From Ifrita kowaldi (Eukaryota > Chordata > Aves > Passeriformes > Cinclosomatidae), in NCBI GenBank assembly GCA_013398055.1, contig VZRS01002789.1, forward strand, positions 624,271 to 688,270: 64,000 nt of DNA, given 5' to 3'. Below are positions 24,336-34,000 of the stretch, one piece after another. The notes below the pieces were generated by a model, which saw nothing but the letters and a program-made list of their open reading frames with translations, was not told the DNA's origin and made no database searches. Numbering within the stretch: the stretch's first letter is position 1; the number at the start of each line of letters is the position of its first letter. Both the position numbers and the translations under genes were made by a program.

Positions 24336-25814
24336 TCATCTCAGTGGGCAGCTGAAGTTAGAAATTTCAGAATAAGTAGGGAGAATCTTTATAAATACAG
24401 TTGCTTATAGAATTAACTAAAGTGAGGTAAATTACTTTTTGAGACCTTGGGTCAGTTCAGGTGCTAACCCTATATATGGAGAGGATTTGGGTGTACTGTA
24501 AGCTACCTCCAGCCATTACTAGCAAGGCATACTGACTCCCTGATAGTGGGACGTTAAGCATACTGACTTCCTCATACGTCAAGGAATTTCTTGTTTTTCT
24601 ACGTCTCTGTTCTTAAACTCTTATTGCGGTATTTTTCATAGAGATGTGATAAGTGGAAATTCTTTCTGAAAGTTTTTTTAGAATTTCATTGCAGTCCCTC
24701 TGTACTGTTGAAGGAATAATGCCTCAAGCTTTGCTGGAATATGCAGGAAATGCTAATCCAGATACAAATTTTTGTGTATCTCAATAGAAGGTTATCTCAA
24801 AGCACTGGTACCAAACACCTGCAAACAAATGTGATTTATTTTGAAACTTTAATCCTAGGATACAGAACGGAAATATCTAGTGAAGAAGTGCAGAGTCTGG
24901 AGAGTCTGAGATATCTGTACCAGCCAGCTGGTGGAGGATGGCAAATAAAGTATATTGAGCCTGAATTTGAGAGGTGAGTTGAAATACTCTTCTATTTTTG
25001 TTATGACCTATGAAAATCCCAAATCCCTTTTCTGGAATCTTTATCTTGTAGAGCTTTTCCCAACTACAGTAAAAATTTTTTTCTGTGGGATAAATAAAAT
25101 TGAGCAGACAAAAGGACCATTTCAAAGTCTGGTTTTTGTGTGTGTGCTGGGTGAAATAAAGAGATGAGGTCAAATATTTCCTATGTCTAAGAAGTTTAAG
25201 ATATTGATAAACCACCTTACTTAGTGCAACCCTGTCTACTTCCCACACTAAGTAAATTGCAGGGAGACTTTTCATCTTCTGTCTCTCTTGCATGAAAGAA
25301 AAGCATATGTTCATTTGTTTAAATATATGGATTTCACAAGTTATAGTTATGCATTTCTGGCAGTTCTGAAAAGAGGCTTCCCATTTCTCTACATTTTGCT
25401 TCTCTGTCCTTTTCTACTCTGAAGAAAAAAAATTAAAAATAAAGCTTTTCTTTGAGAAGAAGAATTTTTAAAAATGTCTGCTACTGCATAAACAAATGCC
25501 AATGTTCTGTAATCATTCCATGGAATCTAAACAAAGTCATTTATTTCATCACTGTGTTAAGTGCAAATAAACCCATATTTAAACAGTGTTGCTTTTCTTT
25601 CACATGAAGAAAGACACAAAATTTCACAAAAAGCCCTCGAGCAGTGGGATAAAATATTGTCATAGTCTATATCCATACTAATAAATTAAATAGGACCTGC
25701 CCATAAACTCAAGCCTTTGCACGTGAGTATTCCCAAGTAATCCAGGTCCAAACAATCCAGGTCTTGGCACAATGTATTGCGCAGTTTTGTCTAGGATGTC
25801 TTTCCCAAATAATT
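24336..25814. other. Unique AT-rich sequence, no gene called
   Basis: No repeat family is seen. A 31-base-spaced direct repeat (GCATACTGACT) starts at 24527 and 24558. A short exon-like stretch at 24859-24973 on the plus strand, ending in a GTGAGT donor, is treated as a finding. Frames on the opposite strand (24877-25314) overlap it, and neither is recognised. Confidence 0.6.
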
Positions 25815-26395
25815 ATAGAATCATAGAATGGCTTGGGTTGGAAGGGATCTTAGAGATGATTTAATTGCATTCTCCCTGCCATGGGCAGGGATGCCACCCA
25901 CTAGACCAGGTTGCTCAAAGCCCCATCCAACCTGGCCTTGAATATTTCCAGGGATGGGGCATCCACAACTTCTCTGGACAACTTGTGCCAGTGCCTCACC
26001 ACCCACACAGTAAAGAATTTCTTCCTAAAATCTAATCTAAACCTTTCCTGTTTTAGTTAAAAACCATTCCCCTTTGTCCTGTGTCCTGTCTATGTAAAAA
26101 GTCAGTCTCTCTTCCTTTTATACCCCTGCTTTAAGTACTGAAAGGATGCAATTAGATGTCCCCACAGCCTTCTCTTCTCCAGGCTGAACAACCCCAACTC
26201 TACCTTTCCTCCTAGGAAGGGTCCCTCTGATCATCTTTGTGTCCCTCCTCTGGACTCACTCCAACAGGTCCATGTCATTTTTGTGCTGAGGACTGCAGAG
26301 ATGGATGCAGTACTGCAGGTAGGGTGTCATGAAGGCAGAGTAGAGGGGGAGAATCAATTCCCTCAACCTGCTGGATGCATATCTTTAGAGCTAAC
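25815..26395 (-). mobile_element. CR1 LINE 3' fragment, well preserved
   Basis: The plus strand starts TTATAGAATCATAGAATGGCTTGGGTTGGAAGGGATC, the complement of the CR1 3' end with its ATTCTATG-type terminal repeats. It runs through CATCCAACCTGGCCTTGAATATTTCC, CCCTTTGTCCTGTGTCCTGT, CTTCTCTTCTCCAGGCTGAACA and the TACTGCAGGTAGGGTGTC region. About 580 bases are kept and the element is 5'-truncated. The 61-codon minus frame at 25821-26006 is a by-product of this element. Confidence 0.92.
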
Positions 26396-28979
26396 TCTTT
26401 TCTGGCCTCTTTCCAATACGCCTTGCTATCACAGCCAGTCTAACAATACAAAAGGTATAATATCTATTTTGAATCTCAGCAAGCTCTTTTTTCTAATGAG
26501 CCTGGCAGTTAGGAGGTAGCATAGAAATACAAGGTTTAGTCCCAAATATACTGCATACTCAGTATATTTGGGATGTCAAAAAGGGAGGGATGCCTCCTTG
26601 GAGGGATGCTGTGAAAAGTGTCTGGTTACTTGTTGGTTTCAGGGTGAAAATGTCATTTTTGACAATAGGGACTGGACAATAAGTCAGTGTCTTGTTCTGG
26701 GATTCCCTGTGCCTTTGAAAATTTATATGCCATACCCTGGGTTTAATGTCATTCCATCAGCAAACCAGCCTGTATGAATTAGATGTGGTCAGAGTGCACC
26801 CTCCAGAGCTTTGGGATCCTGTGTACCTAAACATACCCGTGCACTGGTATTCCAGCAGGCACACTGGAGCAGGCAGGCCTGTCCTTTGGAGGGCTGGAGC
26901 CAGCATTGTGACTAGGAGCCAGGGGTTGCCAAGCTTGGACGTAGGTTGAAAACTACTTTTTCAGTGCAGCAGGGCTTTTGGACCAGGTTTTTGTCAGCAA
27001 CAAAGAGCCCTCTTCTTAGCTCTTCCAGTGTTTTTTTTTTTTTGAAGGACCAACATGCACCTCACTGCTGTGAGTTTAAACTAATTGCAACTCTGTTTGC
27101 TTTGAGGGGAAAATTCAACAAAGGAAAACTATATTCCATCCATATGGAGCACTGAGAAACTGATGTATTAACAGGGAGCTTTAGTACTCTACAGCTTTGG
27201 CAACATAATATAAAAAGAGCTGAGGCTCAAAAGGAGCTGAGAAATATTCTTAAGGGAAAATGTTTTTTCACAGACCCCTGTCTCTCTTGGCACAAAACCA
27301 GTATGTTCTAATTACTGAAAGTATGTAAGTAGTCACACTTCAATGTCAGGACTGAAAGGGGCGAAAGAAGCTCCAGTGGAAAGTGCACCGGATTTCTTCC
27401 AGGTGCTGCAGAGCATACGTGTTCCATTTTGTTTCCAGATTTAACTCGTGATATTGCTTTTGGTTTCACTCTGAATTTGTGAAGAAACAAATGTCTGCTC
27501 ATCTCTGACAGTCAAAAATGTCCCATAGAACAAACACTCCAAGACAATCTATTTGTTTGTCTGATGGATGTATTAATCAGTTTTTCATGCATCTTGGTGT
27601 ATTTTTCTCCCTTCTATTTTTGCTGGGTATTTCTTTCTTTAATTCTCCCTCAAACGAGCCTTAGAAATTCAATCATAAAAATCATATAAGATTTTAATGA
27701 TGCCTGAAAAAGTGCTGAGAATTGCCACAAGGCACAAGCAAAGGGGCAGTGTCCTTTCAGAATGAACACAGGGAGCAGAAGTGTTTCAGCAGTAACATTT
27801 TCAGAACTAGCTGTGACTTTTTTTAAAGTATTCCACATGTTAAATGCTCTTTATGGAAATGAAATAAGTACCTCTAAAAAACAGGCCCATAAGAAGAGTC
27901 CATGGTAAGGAGAGGAGATACTGAGGTTGTGTGTATTCACCACATGTAGCCATTTTATTCTCATGCCAGACTTTCACTTGAACTCCCCACTGGAAAGGTG
28001 ACATTGAGAACCACTGAATGAACTCAGAATTTTTCCTGTGCAGCCCAATTACAGAACACCTGTGCTAAATCACTCTGTGCTGATTCACTGTGATCATTCA
28101 TAAAGCTCAAGAGCCCTCAATATGTCTCTTTCCTCATCTGTAGTGAGGTGGTGATGGTGAGCAAGCGGCTTCACCATGAAACATGAAAGATTGCTTGTTC
28201 AGATCCTTCTAAAAGGGCTTTTATTTTATTTCATTTTCATGGCAGCGTTTGCCAAGAACACCTGGGATACTCCACTTGTCTCTCATATATAATTTATTTT
28301 TGCATCAATTTTTAACACCCTTGAAAGGGGACAAGAGCTGCTACTGGCATAATCATACGTCATAGTTCCAAGTCAGTCTGAATGTCGATGGTGTTCCCAC
28401 ACCAGAATAAATCCATCTTTTTCCCTGTGCTGCTTCCTAAGTAACTTCCTCTGGATTTGCACTCCTACTCTGGAGCTCTGAGCTGCCACGTACAAGGACT
28501 AATGTCTTATTGCAGCCAGCTGGTCTGTAAAGGTCTGTTTTCAAACTGAGAATGTGAACTTCAAACTGAAGTCTGGAGTTCACTTATTCCTCACAACATG
28601 CTTGTACCACGTCCTAAAGCAAATATATTTAGTATAGTATATAGTATATAACTCATGATGGAAAGAACATGGCCTCTACTATAGAATAGTGGTTTTCAAT
28701 CTTTTTTTCCTCTGCTTTGAGAAAACGTAATTATTTTGAAAATAGCAAATTTGTGTTGTCTGCCAACTGTCTTCAGATTTTTTTTTTTAATATCTGCATT
28801 GCAATTACTCCACACCTGCCTCAAATAAAAAACTGAACAACACCATTTCATTGTACCTCAAGTCTTTTTTTCTTCACCCCAGAAAGAAACTTAGGTTTGT
28901 GACAAGAAATATCCCCTGTAAAATAGGATTCAGCTTTGAAGTGTACATGTCCCAGGCTTGTGGACAATGAGGACACCAC
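26396..28979. other. Unique AT-rich sequence with a perfect hairpin, no gene seen
   Basis: No repeat family or coding pattern is recognised. It holds the 13-bp inverted repeat at 26540-26573 and a T run near 27032-27043. Open frames do not exceed 78 codons. Confidence 0.65.
26540..26573. repeat. Perfect 13-bp inverted repeat with 8-base loop
   Basis: The left arm TCCCAAATATACT at 26540-26552 and the right arm AGTATATTTGGGA at 26561-26573 are exact complements around GCATACTC. It could extrude as a cruciform or fold in RNA. It is much shorter than a microRNA precursor, so I call it only a hairpin. Confidence 0.9.
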
Positions 28980-29400
28980 AGACAGAGACTCTACAACTTT
29001 TCTGTGAAGCTTGTTCCAGAGTTCCCCTACCCTCATAGTAAAAACATCTTTTCCTGTTGTTCAGGTAGAGTGTCTTGTGTTTAAATTTGTGCCCACGGAC
29101 CCTTGGCTCCTTAGCAGTCAGTGTGGAGAAGAGTCTGGATTCCTATTCATTTTGCTACCATCAGGTATTTTTACACTTTTGTAAGATTCCCCTGAGCTTT
29201 CTATTCTCCAGATCTAGAAGGCTGTTTTCTTCTTCACCAGGAGGGTACCTTAGAGATCTGTGGTCAGCTTGCTGTCTACCAGCATCCCAAGGTTCTTCTC
29301 TGTAGAGTATCTTCCCAGACAGTCAGCCCATTACTCCAGCCCATCCACGTCCTTCTGAATGGCAGCACTCTCATCCAGTGTATTAGCCAGAAACTAATGT
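28980..29400 (-). mobile_element. Diverged CR1 LINE fragment
   Basis: Decayed CR1 text can be followed on the plus strand. ACAACTTTTCTGTGAAGCTTGTTCCAGAGTTCCCC and CTCATAGTAAAAACATCTTTTCC lead to ATTTTTACACTTTTGTAAGATTCCCCTGAG. After about 29240 a second CR1 block follows, with TCAGCTTGCTGTCTACCAGCATCCCAAGGTTCTTCTCTG and CCACGTCCTTCTGAATGGCAGCA. Parts between these blocks in the usual element are missing. The extreme 3' terminal repeat is not visible, so the right-hand limit toward 28980 is approximate. Confidence 0.72.
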
Positions 29401-30094
29401 TGGAGTTCGATTTTTTGACATGGGAGACATGTCCCATACTTTCCAGGAGGAAAGGCATCTACAAGTCTGGTCAGTCTACAAGTGCAAATGGCATGAACTC
29501 TATAATCGGACTGCAAGCCAAATTAGTACCTGCTATAAAGTCTTTTCGTTGTCCTCCTCTTTATTTATTTGTTGTTTTATCAATCTATCTATCATTTGTT
29601 TATTATCTCCTGCCTTTATGTATTTTTTTTTGTCTGAGATCTGACACTTTGTCTGTAATAGGGACATCTATGAATGGAACTCCTGGTCCCACTGACAGTT
29701 ATGACAAAATTTAAAATAGATTCTGCAGTTCAGTGTTAGGCCTTCCCACCATATTAAAGGAATTACTTTTTTCCTGCTCTATTTGCATTGCTATACTGCA
29801 CCCAACATGGTGGAATCTCAAATCCCTGACCTGTTTATGGATAAATTAATTCTAAAGCTGTTTTTGTAAAGGACCAGTGAACTGACAACAGAAGACCCAA
29901 GAGTTTTTGGCGGCAGGCGGTGGAAACAAAAATTCTGTCTTATGCCCTCAGGTAAACAAGAATCAGATTTTCATGGCATGCTTTGAAAAGACAACATTTA
30001 GAGTAAGATATGAATTTTTTACTTTTGCCATGAACAATTCTTTGCTGATAAACCAAGTTAGGAGGTGATATCAGACTACTCTTAATGGAACGTG
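29401..30094. other. Unique sequence, nothing recognised
   Basis: AT-rich DNA with a T run near 29620-29631. A 105-codon plus frame (29397-29714) begins inside the neighbouring CR1 and has no recognisable motif. Confidence 0.6.
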
Positions 30095-30290
30095 CCACCC
30101 CAGAAATCACACCATGTGCCTGAGAGCATTGTACAAGCACTTCTGGAACTCTGGCAGGCTTAGCGTCATGACCACTTACCTGAGCAGCCTGTTCCAGTGC
30201 CCAACCACCCTCTGGGTGAAGAACCTTTTCCTAATATCCAGCCTAAACCTCCCCTGACACAGTTTGATGCCATTTGTGGGATGAATAACT
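30095..30290 (-). mobile_element. CR1 LINE fragment of a second subfamily
   Basis: The plus strand reads CACCATGTGCCTGAGAGCATTGTACAAGC, then CTGTTCCAGTGCCCAACCACCCTCTGGGTGAAGAACC, then CTAATATCCAGCCTAAACCTCCCCTGACACAG. These are the complement of a CR1 3' region, of a type distinguishable from the 25815 copy by the CTCTGGGTGAAGAACC block. The 3' terminal repeat is missing. The solo LTR begins about 275 bases further on, so the two are separate insertions. Confidence 0.85.
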
Positions 30291-30559
30291 ATGTGGAGAT
30301 ATCTCTCTCTCCTTTGGGTGTGGCAATAAGATGTACAGGTAGCTCAGACCAGACACCTACATTTTAGAAACCTAAAGTGAGATGAACGTGATCTAGAGAG
30401 ATGGCAGCATAATCTTATTGGTTTGGAGTTTCTTTTCAGTAGACCTTCAAAAAAAGAAATCCTGGTCAGTGTGTGAATGGGTGGCTTTTGGGGATCACAG
30501 GAGCTGCTTCAAATAGAATTAGTGTTAAAAACACGTTTCATGAATCATCACTGAAACAC
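30291..30559. other. Short unique spacer
   Basis: Under 300 bases between the CR1 fragment and the solo LTR. The first part may be decayed CR1, but I cannot align it by eye. Nothing else is recognised. Confidence 0.5.
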
Positions 30560-30565
30560 CATGCC
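30560..30565. other. Target-site duplication, left copy
   Basis: CATGCC directly abuts the TGTCGG end of the solo LTR. It is repeated exactly at 31060-31065. A 6-bp duplication is typical of class II (ERVK-like) and alpha/beta-retroviral integration. Confidence 0.85.
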
Positions 30566-30782
30566 TGTCGGGGTCTCCTGGACTCTGGGCTGCCCGGTGG
30601 CCCTGAGTAGGAGCCGACAATTNTCACTGTCTCTTGGTGGATAACGGACCCAAGAGATCAGCTCCGGGCCAGCGGGCACCTGAGCCACCGCCACACATGC
30701 CAAATTGTTAAATACCAAATACTCTGTTTAAGATGAGCAATTAAACACATTCAATGAGACTCTGCTTGTTTAACATTGCGGC

Positions 30783-30788
30783 TTTATT
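30783..30788 (-). promoter_or_regulatory. Polyadenylation signal of the solo LTR
   Basis: TTTATT on the plus strand is AATAAA in the sense of the LTR. It is placed between the TATA box and the GC-rich U5, as in a retroviral LTR. Confidence 0.65.
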
Positions 30789-30826
30789 GCTACAGGCTGC
30801 TACACTTCAAGGTAAGGCTTCTTCAC

Positions 30827-30833
30827 TATATAT
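30827..30833 (-). promoter_or_regulatory. TATA box of the solo LTR
   Basis: ATATATA on the minus strand lies about 40 bases upstream of the AATAAA signal. Transcription would be expected to start about 25-30 bases downstream, near 30800, and run leftward. Confidence 0.55.
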
Positions 30834-31059
30834 GTCCTGCAGTAAAATCTGTGATCCAAGAGAAGACAAAAAACTGTAGACTCAACAAGAGATGTTTCTT
30901 TTTGATATTACTAGAGGAAGAAATACTGGTTTTCTTGGGAAACCATCTCCCAGATCCACTGATCTCTGGAGTCTGTATCTCTAAAGACTTTGATTGATCA
31001 CATTGGTAAGATATTTATTTTCTACCCAGCTCCTTCAGAAGCAGAGCTGCTGTTGGACA

Positions 31060-31065
31060 CATGCC
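31060..31065. other. Target-site duplication, right copy
   Basis: CATGCC directly follows the GGACA end of the solo LTR and equals the copy at 30560-30565. The lack of mismatch suggests the insertion is not ancient, although six bases give little power. Confidence 0.85.
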
Positions 31066-34000
31066 CATCACAGGCCCCAGTGACATCTGCATCAATTAGT
31101 TGTGCTTTTACAAGCATTAACTCCAGCATGAACTTTGAAATTTTGGAAATCTGTTGTGCCTACAGGGTAATAAAAGGCCAACCTTCTCCAACATATTGTC
31201 TCTTCATCTCCTGCATTAAAATCCCATTGCCTCTTGTCGCAGACAGGAAAGAGAGTGTCTGGGAATTGAGAGGAATATAATGAAGACAAAAGAAAACCTT
31301 TGGACTTTAATTTCTCTTTTCTCCCTCCTCTAATTGGTTAACAGTGAGGAGTGGAGTTTGCAAGATTCTTTCCAGTTTCTTTGGCTCAAAGAAACCCTCC
31401 CAGAAATGTCTTTCCGTCATTAATGCTTGAAATTCCCCCTTGTACGAAATTGTATAAAATTAATATAGGCTGTAGCTCTTTCCAAAATGTGTTCATCCAA
31501 TATTTAAGCTTTCAAAGTGATTATAAGGTTGGATGGGGTTGTTCTTCAGCTTCTGGCTCTGAGAACCAGAAATGCTGCTGTATAATTTGAGAAAGAAAAT
31601 CAGATGTTCTGATATATGAACCCCAGGCACACATCTGTCTTTGAATAACATATCAAGGATTTCAGAATAAAATCTCTTAATAATTTAACCATCAACCCAG
31701 AGTCATTCGTTGTGGATATCTACCAAAAAGAGATAAGGTCAAGATGAATGTTCAGATACACCTTTGTACCCACAGATGTTAAAGCCACGTCTATGGATAT
31801 AAACAATGTTTAGTGATACCTCTCTCTCAGACCTTGTCTGATGGCAGTTTAACACAGTGGAATATGATTATTGGGAATTAAAAACAGCATGGGTCAGTGA
31901 GCAAACCATTGATCTGGAAATTGGAAAATCTGGGATGTATTCCCAGGCCTGTCACCAGCCGATTGCTCAGCCTTTACCAATTAATATTTTCATACTTGCC
32001 CCTTACACAATTTCTCTGTTTAGCTGGTAGAACAGAATCAAAGAGAGGACTTCTGTGTTTATGGGCAAAGGCTGCTCCCTCAGCTGATGCTACCCGGTCT
32101 AATGTAAAACGAACATGAAGTCCTGGAGAAAGGGGACAGGAAATGGCACTGATAGTGTAGTTCAGGATCCTTCTTCATCTCTGTCTCCTGCGCTGGGCCT
32201 GTTGCTGGAAATATGGTTCTTCAGCTTCAGGAGAGGAGTAAGAAAAAGGTTATCTCCTGTCCTAAACTGCTACCAGGTCCACTTCATGCACAGGTGCCTC
32301 ACTGCAAGGTTATTATGTGTCTCTGTGTAGTAGCAACCTACAAGCTACTCAGCAGTAACAGAAAACATGGCTTCAGCTACCTATTACCAAATCCAGTATT
32401 TGTTTTCCTAAGCCAAGGAATTTTCTCAGGATCTGAAACTCAATTACACTAGCTACATGAAAATAATTTTATGTTTTGCTTAAGGAAAATGTCTTAACCT
32501 AGAAATCTGATTTCATGCACTTTCTTTTGGGCATTTCCTATTGGATCGTAGAGTTAAATAATACAGTATGCTTGCTTTGGTGTTTCCCTTCCACTGTCCT
32601 TCATCAGTGTAAGCCTTATGAAGAGACAGGCAGTAAAGAAATCAGATATGTGGAACAATCTCACCAACAGTTTTAACAGCTCTATTAAGACAGCTGTGAA
32701 CTGGATTATGATGTAAGAACAAGCAGCAACATGAAGTCATACATGTGGGCAGCGTTTTTGGAAACATCAGCACCAAGAAGCCGGAAAAGGCAGGAGAATC
32801 AGATAACCCACATACTTTCACAGAAAGGAAGAATTTCTTTCTATACAGACTTTTGTTGTTCTGCTGTATTGACTGTTGCCAAATTTATGATTGTTTACGT
32901 TTCTATATTTTATATTTGCATTTACATTTACATGTATATGTGTATTCTTATCTGTCTAATTTTTCCTTTTTTAAAACTCAGGAGCTTATTCAATCCTAAA
33001 GTGAAAGGTTTAATTTCAGATTCAAGCTTTTTTTGGAATGAAAGTGGGTCTGAAGCAGAACACTTCATCTTGAATCAAAGTGATTTAGCATTCTCTGAAT
33101 GGCTTTTGCTGCTTTTTACATCTGAAGCTGCTAAAACAGACAACTGAGAAAAATATTTTAGCATTGACAAAGCTTCATCTTTTTTTCATGAAAAATGCAT
33201 TTCATTAATAGATACTGTCTAGTTTTATTAGGATTTCACACCATTATCAAGGTCTATCCAGAGATACCTGAGAAAAATTGATTCCTGTTGCTCAACTGTA
33301 TATCTGAAATTTGTGTTTATTGTGGACATAGCAAGAAATCACTCAAGAATTTCCCCTCAACAGGCACAGAGGCCCTTCTATATCCTCAGACATGTTTAAC
33401 TTGCTTCTCATAGGATGCATAAGTACAATTCAACCATGTCCAAAACAAGTCTTCTTAGCTTAAGGACTGCTCTATCTTGTCACATTTGACAGGATCTGAG
33501 TTTTGTGCTTCAAGAACAAAGCAAAAGAAGCAACTGCTCCCTGTTCCAACAGAGAGACCACTGACTGTTCAGGTCCCAGTGCTGTTTCCTACTATTCTCC
33601 AGGTGACTCCAACCCAGCTCAGCAAGCTCTGAAAGGAGCATTGCAAAGTGTGGTAGTAAACAGCAAATAATAAATATTTTCTAGAAGTGAGTGATTCCAA
33701 AATATTCAAAGAGTTACAGGAATATTTTCAAGATAATTCAGTAGCATCATCTATTTTTCTCATATCAAAGAACAGTTTATTTGCTTTGTAATGGCCTGGT
33801 TTTCCTGTTTCCCTGTGTTCATTAAAATCAGTGATTACAGGTAGGTTTTGGGAATAGAATAGCTGATCAGTGTGTGAAATAGAGACTGGAATCCCAAAGT
33901 CCATCAAGCAATGATTCCATTGTAAAAAATTTTCTAGTGCTGGAATTGCTGAGATATGTCCGTATCATTTGTATTTGAATAAGTCTATCCAGAAGTGACA

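Larger units (their letters stand above)
30566..31059 (-). mobile_element. Solo LTR of an endogenous retrovirus, ERVK-like
   Basis: This 494-bp element has complete LTR ends. On its sense (minus) strand it starts TGTCCAAC at 31059 and ends CCCCGACA at 30566. It is flanked on both sides by CATGCC. A TATATA box (30833-30827) precedes an AATAAA signal (30788-30783) by about 40 bases, which suggests U3 of roughly 260, a very short R and U5 of roughly 200 bases. U5 is GC-rich. No internal viral sequence remains, so it is a solo LTR left by recombination between the two LTRs of a provirus. One undetermined base (N) lies at 30623. The 6-bp duplication favours class II; assignment to a named family needs a library search. 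No gene for entry or replication is present. Confidence 0.88.

Noticed and set aside
33182..33195. 14-bp palindrome TTTTTCATGAAAAA
   Set aside because: It consists of T and A runs around CATG and is expected by chance in AT-rich DNA.
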